64,000 nt of DNA. Source: Granulicella sp. L60. GTDB lineage: Bacteria; Acidobacteriota; Terriglobia; Terriglobales; Acidobacteriaceae. Position numbers and translations under genes: made by a program. This document shows, in pieces, positions 46,358 to 54,914 of this stretch (position 1 is the first letter of the stretch; every line of letters starts with the position of its first letter). Where the stretch lies: assembly GCF_009765825.1 (NCBI RefSeq), contig NZ_LMUR01000018.1:691155-755154 (forward strand), read 5' to 3'. The notes under the pieces are model-generated. The model saw only the letters and a program-made list of their open reading frames with translations. It was not told the DNA's origin and ran no database searches.

Positions 46358-46756
46358 ATGCCGTGGCCAAAGAGTACGAAGACGATTCGTATCAAAAAGG
46401 GAAACCTGTTTTCCGCCGACTGTCCGACGCGCAACATACTCGACGATGTCACCTCGCGCTGGGGGTCGCTTGTGCTGGTGCTCCTTCTGCGAGAAACCTG
46501 CTACCGATTCAGCGAACTTGCTTACCTGATTGGTGGCGTGAGTGAAAAGATGCTGGCGCAGACCCTTAGGGCGCTCGAAGAAGATGGATTCGTTCTACGC
46601 ACCGTTCATGCGACGAAACCTCCCAAGGTCGAGTACAGTTTGACCGATTTAGGGAGAGAGATTGCGGCACGAATGGAAGCGCTGACTTCGTACATCGAGG
46701 CAAACGCCAGACGCGTCATGACGCATCGGACGAATGCTGCGAAGAGGATTGCGTAA
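46358..46756 (+). CDS. HxlR-family winged-helix regulator
   Basis: 132 aa. The conserved N-terminal cysteine lies in DCPTRNILDDVTSRWGSLVL, followed by the winged helix (YRFSELAYLIGGVSEKMLAQ, then LRALEEDGFVLRTV and VEYSLTDLGREI). HxlR proteins often sense electrophiles, quinones or oxidants through this cysteine, which fits the divergent quinone reductase. A basic leader, MPWPKSTKTIRIKKGNLFSA, precedes the domain. Confidence 0.9.
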   Translation: MPWPKSTKTIRIKKGNLFSADCPTRNILDDVTSRWGSLVLVLLLRETCYRFSELAYLIGGVSEKMLAQTLRALEEDGFVLRTVHATKPPKVEYSLTDLGREIAARMEALTSYIEANARRVMTHRTNAAKRIA

Positions 46757-46889
46757 TGCCCTCGCTCCGCATCATGGGGCAGTCTGTCTTTAGCATTACG
46801 GGCATAAGGATGAGTGTCCGAGGTTGGTCATCATGCGCGGGTGATATCAGAACGCGCAAGAGAACTGGAATTTGAGATAGATCTACAAA

Positions 46890-47366
46890 ATGGGTATCAC
46901 TGTGAAGAGCTGGCAGCTGATAAGCATCGTTCTCTCGGCGTTGGTGGCGGGGATGTTCCATGGGCCTTGGATCGCTTTGAGTCGATCTATGCGTACCTTC
47001 TCGCCAGATGTCTTTCTCGCGATCGTAGACCGGATGAACCGCAACATGGCTCTAGTCATGACGGTCCTAATGCCTGCCACGCTCTTGTCGATCGTTCCGG
47101 TGCTGATCCTCTCGTATCGCAATCAACCACTTACCTTCTATCTAAACGCGACAGTAGTTGCGCTATTTATCGTCGCTCTTCTCGTCACGATATTGGTTGA
47201 GGTCCCCATCGTCGAAGAGATCGTGACATGGACCGTATCCACGCTTCCGCCGGACTGGCAAAGCCTTCGCGATCGTTGGATGAGGTTTCATGTCATTCGG
47301 GTTATTGCCGGACTCGCAAGCCTCGTCCTTCTATTGGTCGGGGCAATCTTCCGCGAAGCTATGTGA
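46890..47366 (+). CDS. DUF1772-like membrane protein
   Basis: 158 aa with four predicted membrane helices (about residues 9-28, 52-72, 83-104 and 136-154). The arrangement, FHGPWIALSRSMRTF near the N-terminus and a short C-terminal loop DRWMRFHVIRVIAGLASL, fits the DUF1772 family, small membrane proteins of unknown function. An in-frame start further upstream is not supported. It follows the HxlR gene by about 130 bases in the same direction. Confidence 0.75.
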   Translation: MGITVKSWQLISIVLSALVAGMFHGPWIALSRSMRTFSPDVFLAIVDRMNRNMALVMTVLMPATLLSIVPVLILSYRNQPLTFYLNATVVALFIVALLVTILVEVPIVEEIVTWTVSTLPPDWQSLRDRWMRFHVIRVIAGLASLVLLLVGAIFREAM

Positions 47367-47442
47367 GGCCAGGGAAGGTCCGGCAGCGGCGCCTAGCGTC
47401 ATGCCCCCCACAAACTGCAGCCAAACGGGACCTCTCGCGTTG

Positions 47443-48102
47443 TCACCCTTTCTCCTGGATGGCCGCTGCGATCCGTTTCTGGTGATTTTCAATCGTAGTC
47501 AGCGTCTCCGGTTGCATCACGTCGGTATAGAGGCGTCCTTGAAGGTGGTCAATCTCGTGCTGGAGAATCCGCGCATACCAACCTTTGGCGTCGATGACTC
47601 GCTGTTCACCATGTTCATCCAGACAGGTCACCCGGACTAAGGACGACCTCGCAACCATCGCCATCAGGCGCGGAATGCTGAGGCAGCCTTCATGGAAAGA
47701 ATGCTCGGCAGGGGCGAGAAGTTGAATCTGCGGATTGATGATTACGTGGAAATCGATGGGGACACGCTGACGCTCGTTCAATTGTTCCGTCGTGAGGGTC
47801 TTGTGGTACCCGGCTTTATCTTCGATCACCGCAATTTGAAGCGATACTCCAATCTGTGCGGCAGCCAGTCCCACCCCCGGAGCGTCGCGCATCGTGTCGC
47901 GCATGTAACCAATCAGATTCTGGATGTCGTTGCTGCGGATCTCCTCCGCTGATAAATGACGCGCAACCTTGCGTAGCACGGGATTGCCAACTTCACAGAT
48001 CTTGAGAATCACTGCGGCGACCTCTTGTCTCGCTTTGAAAGCCTTGCCGGCAGGTTCGTACCCGTTTCCGGCATTGCCAGTATAGGCCACCAATTCCGTC
48101 AA
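47443..48102 (-). CDS. def: Peptide deformylase with N-terminal extension
   Basis: Up to 219 aa. Peptide deformylase removes the formyl group from new proteins using a metal ion. All three motifs are intact: GVGLAAAQIGVSLQ, HEGCLSIPRL and QHEIDHLQGRLY. The catalytic domain starts about residue 32 (ILKICEVGNPVLRKVARHLS); the 30 preceding residues are not typical and the real start may be a later GTG codon. Since bacteria have an essential copy elsewhere, this is probably an extra copy carried by the element. Confidence 0.85.
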   Translation of the reverse strand: MTELVAYTGNAGNGYEPAGKAFKARQEVAAVILKICEVGNPVLRKVARHLSAEEIRSNDIQNLIGYMRDTMRDAPGVGLAAAQIGVSLQIAVIEDKAGYHKTLTTEQLNERQRVPIDFHVIINPQIQLLAPAEHSFHEGCLSIPRLMAMVARSSLVRVTCLDEHGEQRVIDAKGWYARILQHEIDHLQGRLYTDVMQPETLTTIENHQKRIAAAIQEKG

Positions 48103-48195
48103 GAGCTCTGCGTGCAGAAGGTGGTCCGCCTCCGATTCGAGTACCGAATATCTCCGTACATCACCCTTACTCCGACCGAAAGGAAGTTACTGACT

Positions 48196-48300
48196 ATGGC
48201 TGCCCCCGCTCAAGTTGTTGTTCAAGAACCCGTCGTCGTCCCCGCCCCAAGCTCGTTCCCGCCGCGAAAAAGGCAGAGGCGAAAGCCGAAGCAAAACTGA
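48196..48300 (+). CDS. 34-aa Pro/Lys-rich leader peptide coupled to the beta-clamp gene
   Basis: ATG at 48196 after an AAGGAAG site; the peptide MAAPAQVVVQEPVVVPAPSS continues FPPRKRQRRKPKQN and ends in TGATG, sharing its last base with the ATG of the clamp gene. The tight stop-start overlap and good ribosome site suggest translational coupling. No family known; the basic tail could bind nucleic acid or merely be a leader. Confidence 0.4.
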   Translation: MAAPAQVVVQEPVVVPAPSSFPPRKRQRRKPKQN

Positions 48301-49418
48301 TGGAGCTGATCTTCGAGCAGGAGACATTGCTCACTGAGTTGACTGCCGTTGTTCGCGTGGCTGAGACGAAGACGACGGTTCCCATTCTCACGCACCTGTT
48401 GTTCGAAGCAGGGAAGGACGGCACCGTCACCCTTACTGCCAGAGATCTCAAGCAGACTCTACGAACGGAGTTTGCGGCGGACGTGAAGGTGGCTGGCGCC
48501 GTTGCTATTCCGGCACTCAAGTTCTTCAACTACATCAGGCTCCTGCCCAAGGGGCGTGTCAGCGTGAAAATGCTTGAGAACGACCACATCCAGATTCGGT
48601 CCGGACGCTCGAACACCAGAATCCCGAGCCGCTCAGCCTCGGAGTTTCCTGCCACGCTGTCTCCAGCCAAGGAGACGATTCGCCTGAGCAGACGGGGGGT
48701 GAGGACGCTGTTACGGCAGAGTCTCTTCGCCGTAGCCAACACGGAAGCCCGGTTTCTCTTCAACGCAGCCTTGTTCGTCCTGCATGTCGACCGGATGGCA
48801 ATGGTCGCCACGGATGGCAATCGATTGTCCCACGTTGAGGTGCTCGAAGAGGACGTGCTGTTCGACGGAACGCTGAAGACACTCTTGCCGAAGGAGTGCA
48901 TGGCGGACCTGCTGTCCCTGCTCAATGCGAGTAAAGACGAGTCGATTGAGTTCAGCCAGGACGAAACGAACATCTACTTTCGGATTGGATCGCGCCAACT
49001 GACCGCTCGTAAACTCATCGGCCAGTTTCCCCAGTACGAACAGATCCTTCCGCGGGACAACACGAATTTCACCATCGTTCGCGCTCTGGACCTGATGACC
49101 TCCGTCCAGCGCGTTTTGGAATTTGCGGAGGAACGTTCGAGCGGTGTGAAGGTGCACCTGTCGGCAAACGCCATGACGATCAGCGCATCGTCCAAGGATA
49201 GCGGCGAATCCGAGGACACCCTGCCTGTCATCTATGCCTTCCCGGAGGTTACCATTGCCTTCAATGGAAATTACCTCGTTGAGTTCCTGAAGACCATCGG
49301 AGCGGAGGGCGAGGTCCGCCTATCTCTCAAAGACTCAAAATCGGCGGCCATGATCAAGCCTGAGCGCATGAACTCGGACTTCGATCAGTGCTATGTGGTG
49401 ATGCCGATGCGCCTGTGA
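48300..49418 (+). CDS. dnaN: DNA polymerase III beta subunit (sliding clamp) paralogue
   Basis: 372 aa, full clamp length. MELIFEQETLLTELTAVVRV, then KTTVPILTHLLFEA mark the first domain; VATDGNRLSHVEV the second; the C-terminal YVVMPMRL is the classical clamp end that lines the protein-binding pocket. The clamp holds polymerases and repair proteins on DNA. The gene lies inside the mobile region, not by dnaA, so it is most likely an element-encoded copy. Two element proteins end in clamp-binding-like peptides. Followed by a 30-bp perfect palindrome. Confidence 0.9.
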   Translation: MELIFEQETLLTELTAVVRVAETKTTVPILTHLLFEAGKDGTVTLTARDLKQTLRTEFAADVKVAGAVAIPALKFFNYIRLLPKGRVSVKMLENDHIQIRSGRSNTRIPSRSASEFPATLSPAKETIRLSRRGVRTLLRQSLFAVANTEARFLFNAALFVLHVDRMAMVATDGNRLSHVEVLEEDVLFDGTLKTLLPKECMADLLSLLNASKDESIEFSQDETNIYFRIGSRQLTARKLIGQFPQYEQILPRDNTNFTIVRALDLMTSVQRVLEFAEERSSGVKVHLSANAMTISASSKDSGESEDTLPVIYAFPEVTIAFNGNYLVEFLKTIGAEGEVRLSLKDSKSAAMIKPERMNSDFDQCYVVMPMRL

Positions 49419-49447
49419 TTCTCACTTCAAACTACGCCCGTATCAAG

Positions 49448-49477
49448 CAACCCATAATGTGGCCACATTATGGGTTG
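49448..49477. terminator. 30-bp perfect palindrome after the clamp gene
   Basis: CAACCCATAATGTGG / CCACATTATGGGTTG, followed by TTT. It lies 29 bases after the dnaN stop and contains ATGTGGCCACATTATG, shared with the repeat at 45283-45298. It can act as a terminator and is the third member of the element-specific palindrome family. Confidence 0.6.
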
Positions 49478-49636
49478 TTTGGCTTAGGTAAGTGCACTAA
49501 TTACCTGGGTGATCTTGGTGATGCGAGAAGACTTCCGCTAAGCTGTGAACTTCGGACGTTCAGAGTCTTATGGGTAATCTCTGTTAGCGCAGAAATAAGG
49601 GACATGATGACGGTTGCACGGGCCCACAATCTGAGG

Positions 49637-51358
49637 CTATTTTGCTGCTTTGACAGCCGTTCCGATCAATTCAGCCGCCGCCTTTAACGACTTCTCTGAA
49701 ACACCTTCAAAACGTTTAGGGGAGTCGAAAATCTTCTCTGTCGGCGACGAGAAAATGTTGCGCACGCTGTCAATTACAAAGGTTGTGTAACTACCGTCCT
49801 TGATCGCATCGTCCTTCTCGAGGATCTGGTAAATCAAATCTCGATAGGGTGTAAGAGATACGGAAATGCTAGCCTTGAAAGCATATTCTTCCTCTAGTCG
49901 GCGCTCTCGGTTGTACTGAATGGTGCAAAAGCTGATGAGAAACCCTAGGGGCACGTTCATCGATAGTTTGATCCAAAAAGCAGCACTGTGCAGATCTCCC
50001 TGTCCCGCATGCAGAGCAATCATATAAGTTAAACCAACGACTACAATCACTAATACGGTGATCGCGCCAACCCAAAGATATTTGTCCTTGGAGATGCTTT
50101 TTTGCCGGGCGTTGAAAGCTCCAAATTGGCCCACCCCGGTGGCGTGCGCGACCTGCTCCTTTACTCTCTCCTTTAGTTCCTCTAATTCCTTGACGTGCTC
50201 CGCGACCGCTTCTCTGCTCCTTGCGAGCGAATCGTCCGTCTGTTTGGTCAACTCCGTCTCGAGCTCCGCAATCCTGGTCCCTACTGTTTCAACAAGTTCC
50301 TTATGCTTAGCAGTTTCAACCTCAAGCATTTCGTCGGACTCGGCCTTTGCGGCCTTCAATCGCAGTGCTTCGCTCTTATTGAAGGCGGCGACCAACTCCT
50401 CTATCTCCAACTTATTCGATCCGAGCCGAGCGGCCAGGTCCTCCGCGTGTTTCTCCCCAGCGGTCGTAGTGGTCTCTGAGAGGGTCGCTAATTCGTGCGA
50501 AATCTCCTGCGCATGCTCCGCTAAATTCGAGGTTAGCGTGGCCTCCGAGGACGTCAAGAACTTAGCTACTTCCTCATTAGACTGCTCCATTGCTTTCCTA
50601 TAAGTCTCGATCTCTTGGAAGAAGGATTTGATGTCTTCCTCTAAAGGCGAGACGTTTGCAAGTGACGCTCTGAGCGCTGAGGCGACCTCAGCAGCATCTC
50701 GCTCTGAATTTTGTGTTGCAGTTGACCTCGCTGAAATCGATTCCGCGTCTTCCTCGCTCTTTGTCCTAGCAACCAGCACGGCGGCGGCATTCTCGTCGAC
50801 ATCTTTCTTTGCCGCTTCTATCGCATCCTTGCTTGATTGGGTTTCTTCGCGAAGAACAGCTATAGCCTCTGCACTCGGCTTCCCCCTTTCCAGCAGAGCT
50901 ATAAGCCCAGCTATTTTGACCTCTTGTTGCTTTAGCTGATTCAGTTTCTTCTGATAGCCCAAGATTTGGTCTGAAAGATGGTTCAAACCATACTGCCAAA
51001 TCGAAGCGTTGAGAGATTCGACGGCGGCGTCGAGATTAACGGTCTGATCTGTATCAGACATAAATCCTTGAAGCGCCTTCGAAATGGCTTCGAGATTAGA
51101 AAGAAGACGCTTCTGAACAGTGATTGGGAGTTGAATTAGCTTTTCATCCCGTATCGCATTCTCGATGATGTCCCTGCCCGAGACAAAATTGATCTGGATT
51201 TCCCTATATGTTATGTCGCCGCGATCCAGATCAAACCCATTTGCCCTTCCTTTTGCTTCCGCTGAGAAAAGCGCCTCATCCGAAAGCGTCGAACATAATG
51301 CAAAAATCTCCGCGATGTAATCGCGCTTTTCTGGCAGAGAGGTCTCGTTTTGCTCCAC
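49637..51358 (-). CDS. Coiled-coil protein with two C-terminal membrane helices
   Basis: 573 aa. Residues about 130-410 form a long coiled coil rich in Glu, Lys and Ala (for example ELVAAFNKSEALRLKAAKAE). Two membrane helices follow at about 428-450 and 459-482, and the last 90 residues are cytoplasmic (TPYRDLIYQILEKDDAIKDG). No family is recognised. The layout, a sensor-like coiled coil with a membrane end, occurs in several abortive-infection effectors, but no specific evidence supports this here. It stands alone in its orientation in an accessory region. Confidence 0.65.
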   Translation of the reverse strand: MEQNETSLPEKRDYIAEIFALCSTLSDEALFSAEAKGRANGFDLDRGDITYREIQINFVSGRDIIENAIRDEKLIQLPITVQKRLLSNLEAISKALQGFMSDTDQTVNLDAAVESLNASIWQYGLNHLSDQILGYQKKLNQLKQQEVKIAGLIALLERGKPSAEAIAVLREETQSSKDAIEAAKKDVDENAAAVLVARTKSEEDAESISARSTATQNSERDAAEVASALRASLANVSPLEEDIKSFFQEIETYRKAMEQSNEEVAKFLTSSEATLTSNLAEHAQEISHELATLSETTTTAGEKHAEDLAARLGSNKLEIEELVAAFNKSEALRLKAAKAESDEMLEVETAKHKELVETVGTRIAELETELTKQTDDSLARSREAVAEHVKELEELKERVKEQVAHATGVGQFGAFNARQKSISKDKYLWVGAITVLVIVVVGLTYMIALHAGQGDLHSAAFWIKLSMNVPLGFLISFCTIQYNRERRLEEEYAFKASISVSLTPYRDLIYQILEKDDAIKDGSYTTFVIDSVRNIFSSPTEKIFDSPKRFEGVSEKSLKAAAELIGTAVKAAK

Positions 51359-51580
51359 TGTAGGTCTCCGTTAGGCTCAGCTTTTCTTTTATTGTCAATA
51401 TTGATCGCCTACCACCATCGCACGCTTCAACCAGAGTCGCAAGAACAAGTTGTTGATTTGAGGCGGGCTGGTGCCTCACCCATGACATCGTTCACCAAAA
51501 CCCTCGCCGTCCGCGCAGGGCGACCATCCTACCTCTCCAATACCTTGACCTCCTGAAGCAGGACCTCGCAGGAGAATCTC

Positions 51581-51687
51581 ATGGCCTACCGCATCCTAGG
51601 CTGGATAGTGATCGGCCTCGTTGCAGGCAGACCCACCGGAAAAATCATGAAGGGCTCTGGCTTCGGCTGGCTCATGGACATGGTCAA
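51581..51687 (+). pseudogene. GlsB/YeaQ/YmgE-type membrane protein, truncated
   Basis: MAYRILGWIVIGLVAGRPTG followed by KIMKGSGFGWLMDMV matches the first half of the GlsB/YeaQ family (usually about 82-90 aa with three helices). The family sequence stops at about 51687, where it meets sequence next to an IS110-type transposase fragment. The second half (GIxGAxxGG helix) is missing. The gene was probably cut by the insertion sequence. Confidence 0.6.
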
Positions 51688-51689
51688 CT

Positions 51690-52069
51690 GTTGCCAACAG
51701 TCAGTATGGAGTGACCGGCGCCGATGCGCCGACCGTGGGTTAGGCTGTGAGCGTCCTTACGGAGGCACAGTTCAGAGCCACAAGCGGAAGGGAGCCGGTC
51801 ATGAAGGAGAAGGTACGATTTCTAGGTTTGGATGTCCATGCTGAGACGATCGCCGTAGCGGTCGCGGAGCCGGAAGGTGAAGTGCGGAGCCTGGGAACGA
51901 TTCCCAACCGTGCTGAATCTATCCGCAAGTTGATCAAGAAGCTTGGTCCGGCAGCCAAGTTGAGAGCCTGTTATGAGGCGGGACCGACTGGTTACGTCGT
52001 GTACTGGCAGCTCGCGGAACTGGGCGTTGAGTGCGAGGTTGTGGCACCCACGTTGGTGCCGGTCAAGGT
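51690..52069 (+). mobile_element. IS110-family transposase fragment
   Basis: From ATG 51801 the frame encodes the N-terminal part of an IS110-type (DEDD) transposase: FLGLDVHAETIAVAVAEPEG, the first catalytic Asp in GLDVH, and CYEAGPTGYVVYWQLAELGV with the Glu of the second motif. The family sequence ends after VAPTLVPVK at about 52069 and the frame stops shortly after; the rest of the transposase (TDRRDA onward) is absent. A broken insertion sequence lying between a truncated GlsB gene and the next gene. Confidence 0.75.
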
Positions 52070-52095
52070 TTACGCGCCCCTTTGACGTGGGCGAC

Positions 52096-53001
52096 ATGTC
52101 TTTCGAGCCTCTGTACGAAACCCACACAGAAGCAGTCAAGATGGCGCGTGATAAGGACTCGTTTCACCTCACAGGGTTGCTGCACGTCCCCGTGAACTCA
52201 TTGTTCGCATTCCGAGCGCGCAGAGATACATTCTTTGACCTGGAAGCGGCGCTCACCTTCTGTGAGCAGCAACATGTCGCGCTATCGAACTGTTCTGAAG
52301 TGCTTCCAGGAGAAGATCCCGTGGAAATGCTTCTCTCCTCGGTTCCACATCAATTGAAACAGGACATAGATCTTGTCATCACGGGAAGCAATTTAATCTC
52401 TCGAAGGCCGGCGCGCCCCACTTCAGGTCACCGATTGCAATTTGATGCCTTCCTGCCGGACATGCGAGTTCGCTTTCTGAACCTCGCTATTGAAAGGCTA
52501 GGCAGCGCTGAGTTTCAGGCGGAAACCGGTTTTCGATCCGCATTCTTTCGTCATGTCGAGGTTGTGAAGATGGGAGCGGCTCCGATCGATGTCACGTTTT
52601 CCCTCGTATTTACAGGCTTAGAGCTTCTTGCCCGGATGAAGTTGAAGCCAACTAGACATCAATCGCTGAGCTGGATTATGAAGACGTTTCTTGACTCCCT
52701 TGGGTTTACCGTGAGCGAGGACGAAGCGAGGCAGTTTGCGCAATGTAGGAACGCCCTCTTTCACCGGGGAGAGCTCCATGCCACCTATCACACAGAGGTT
52801 GGCGGCGAAGTGAGATCGATCAAAATCACTGAGCTCCCAAACATTCGATCTCTATTCCCGGACGTCCTACTGAAAGTGCTTGGCTTCAACGATCCACGCA
52901 TTAGCTCGAATCGCTGGCGTGATCGAATGGCATTCAAGGGAGAAGGGGTGGTATCCCGAACCATAAAGCTGGATATATCGCGGAAGGGTGGAACGAGTTG
53001 A
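52096..53001 (+). CDS. HEPN-type (ApeA-like) protein
   Basis: 301 aa from ATG 52096. The C-terminal part contains FAQCRNALFHRGELHATYHT with R218-x4-H223, the HEPN ribonuclease motif as found in ApeA-like and other abortive-infection proteins; the domain continues to about residue 270. The N-terminal 150 residues are of unknown fold. It begins 27 bases after the end of the IS110 fragment, so its original upstream region or N-terminus may have been lost. Function not known; RNA cleavage is inference from the motif. Confidence 0.6.
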   Translation: MSFEPLYETHTEAVKMARDKDSFHLTGLLHVPVNSLFAFRARRDTFFDLEAALTFCEQQHVALSNCSEVLPGEDPVEMLLSSVPHQLKQDIDLVITGSNLISRRPARPTSGHRLQFDAFLPDMRVRFLNLAIERLGSAEFQAETGFRSAFFRHVEVVKMGAAPIDVTFSLVFTGLELLARMKLKPTRHQSLSWIMKTFLDSLGFTVSEDEARQFAQCRNALFHRGELHATYHTEVGGEVRSIKITELPNIRSLFPDVLLKVLGFNDPRISSNRWRDRMAFKGEGVVSRTIKLDISRKGGTS

Positions 53002-53103
53002 GCGGATACTCATCCTCGCAGGCACGGTCGCTGCTTCGCTGCAAGATCCTACCCAGTGATTTGTCCAGTAGAGTCCCATGGACTGTGGGGCTAGAATCGA
53101 CGT

Positions 53104-54405
53104 GTGAGAACTCCGATCATCAATGCAAGAATCCTTCTGTTGCCGTTATTGCTGACCGTGTCCGGCTGCAGTAAGCCCTCTTTGGATGTGGTCCCATCTC
53201 TGACCAGCATTGGGCAGGCAACTCCCATCGCTGTCCACGTCCACGATCCTCACGGAGTGAGCAAGTTCACCGCCACGTTGACGCAGAACGGCGCGCAATA
53301 CCAGGTATGGCAGGCTCCCGCTGTATCGAAAAACGCCGACACCACCTTCAACTTCGAGATCGGCGTCAAGACGACGCCCCAACTGCATGACGGCCCTGCC
53401 CACCTGATTCTTGAAGCCACGTCTGGCAGCCTGTTCCATGGCACCACCCGCTGGGAGCATGACGTCAACGTGGTCACGCAACCGCCTGTCGTCAGCGCGG
53501 ACTCCGACCAGCACTACCTCTACCTCGGCATGGCCGATCTGGCCACCATGAACGTCACCGGCAGCTACACCTCCGCAGGGATCCGGGTCGGCAACCAGAC
53601 CTTCCGTGCATGGCCGATGCCAGGCGGTAAGCCCGGTCTCTTCTCTTTGTTCGCCTTTGCCTGGAATATGCCTCCCGGCACGACGCCGCTGGCCTATGCT
53701 TCGAACGCGGCTGGAAACGACGTGACTACTCCGCTGACCGTCATCTTCCCAAAGAGGGAGCAGCCCGTGTACACGCAGCATGAGATACAGATCTCCGATC
53801 AGTTCATGCAGAAGGTGCTGGGCGAGCTTGATCCCAACGGCTCTGGTGATCCCGTCGCGCGCTTCGTTAAGATCAATACCGAGATGCGCCAGGCCAATAA
53901 CAAGACTCTGGCCGACCTGCGTCTCAAGACTGCCGATCACTTCCTGTGGAATCAACCCTTCACGCGTCAGTCGCATGCCCAGGCCGAGGCCACCTTTGCT
54001 GACGTGCGCAGCTATATCTATCATGGCCAAAAGATCGATCAGCAGGTGCACCTCGGCTACGATCTCGCCGTTACGCAGCATGTCGGCGTCGAAGCCTCGA
54101 ATGACGGCCGTGTCGTCTGGGCTGCACCCCTTGGCATCTATGGCAACTGCATCGTGGTGGACCACGGATATGGCCTGCAGACCATCTACGGCCATATGAG
54201 CCGGATCGACGTACATGAGGGGGATATGGTCAAGCGCTCGCAGATCATGGGACTGAGCGGGATGACCGGGATGGCCGGTGGAGACCACGTTCACTTCGCG
54301 ATGCAGCTCGATGGTGTCCAGATCGATCCCAAAGAGTGGTGGGACGCCCACTGGATCCAGGATCACGTCGTCCGCCGCGTCGAGTTGCCCGGCTTCAGCA
54401 AATAG
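53104..54405 (+). CDS. M23-family metallopeptidase lipoprotein
   Basis: 433 aa, GTG start at 53104. The signal RILLLPLLLTVSGC has a lipobox, so the protein is a lipoprotein. The C-terminal LytM/M23 domain has HLGYDLAVT (first zinc ligands, HxxxD), VVWAAPLGIYGNCIVVDHGY and GGDHVHFAMQ (HxH). Such enzymes cut peptidoglycan cross-bridges. The N-terminal 230 residues are two beta-sandwich domains. All catalytic residues are present, so it is probably active in the periplasm. Confidence 0.9.
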   Translation: MRTPIINARILLLPLLLTVSGCSKPSLDVVPSLTSIGQATPIAVHVHDPHGVSKFTATLTQNGAQYQVWQAPAVSKNADTTFNFEIGVKTTPQLHDGPAHLILEATSGSLFHGTTRWEHDVNVVTQPPVVSADSDQHYLYLGMADLATMNVTGSYTSAGIRVGNQTFRAWPMPGGKPGLFSLFAFAWNMPPGTTPLAYASNAAGNDVTTPLTVIFPKREQPVYTQHEIQISDQFMQKVLGELDPNGSGDPVARFVKINTEMRQANNKTLADLRLKTADHFLWNQPFTRQSHAQAEATFADVRSYIYHGQKIDQQVHLGYDLAVTQHVGVEASNDGRVVWAAPLGIYGNCIVVDHGYGLQTIYGHMSRIDVHEGDMVKRSQIMGLSGMTGMAGGDHVHFAMQLDGVQIDPKEWWDAHWIQDHVVRRVELPGFSK

Positions 54406-54479
54406 GTGCAGGGGCGGCCCTGAGGCTAACCATATGGAAGCCAAGAGATGAGATCGGTAACGACGTGACGACAAGCAGG

Positions 54480-54680
54480 CTGATCGGAGACAGTCATTAT
54501 CAGAACGACCACAAATGCAATCGCTATGCCTCGAAATAGTTGAAATTGCGTATGAACTCGTCTCGCTCGGATGTCGCCGGCGACGGAAAGATCGTATTTT
54601 ACGCAGTAGGAGATCCTGAGCGACATACACGCAGCCGAAAAAACCAACCTAGCGGGGCCACGACGGTTATGAACACTACA
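54480..54680 (-). pseudogene. MscS-type mechanosensitive channel remnant
   Basis: Reading the minus strand and removing one base from the run AAAA (54597-54600, TTTT on the plus strand) joins AQDLLLRK to YDLSVAGDIRARRVHTQFQL and then FRGIAIAFVVVLIMT, a good match to the region in front of and within the last transmembrane helix of large MscS channels. A hydrophobic helix (HVVFITVVAPLGWFF) lies before it. The remainder is gone. A decayed fragment with a one-base insertion; recognised by pattern, so moderately sure. Confidence 0.45.
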
Positions 54681-54914
54681 TGCTGCGCCTTATGCTTAAT
54701 GTCGACTGGGAGATCGGGACAAACGGCAAGCAATCATCACGCAGGTCAGCAGGAAGATAGCATGCGCCGAGCTCTCCTTGCAGACTGGTGAAGCTACTCT
54801 CTTATAGCTGTGACTTATTGCATGTCAAATGTTTGGGCACTTGTGAAGACCATCCCGATCAGACATGTTTACGAAAGCTGCCTGCCCATGAGATGGGAGC
54901 CGTAGCTTGATCTA

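Noticed and set aside
49448..49477. Replication origin or iteron at the palindrome after dnaN
   Set aside because: A single palindrome without iterated sites or AT-rich region; better explained as a terminator-like repeat.
51747..51800. Upstream start of the IS110 transposase frame
   Set aside because: ATG 51801 has a GGAG site and gives the usual transposase N-terminus.
53146..54630. 494-codon minus-strand frame
   Set aside because: Antisense to the M23 peptidase gene, which has a signal peptide, lipobox and complete catalytic motifs.
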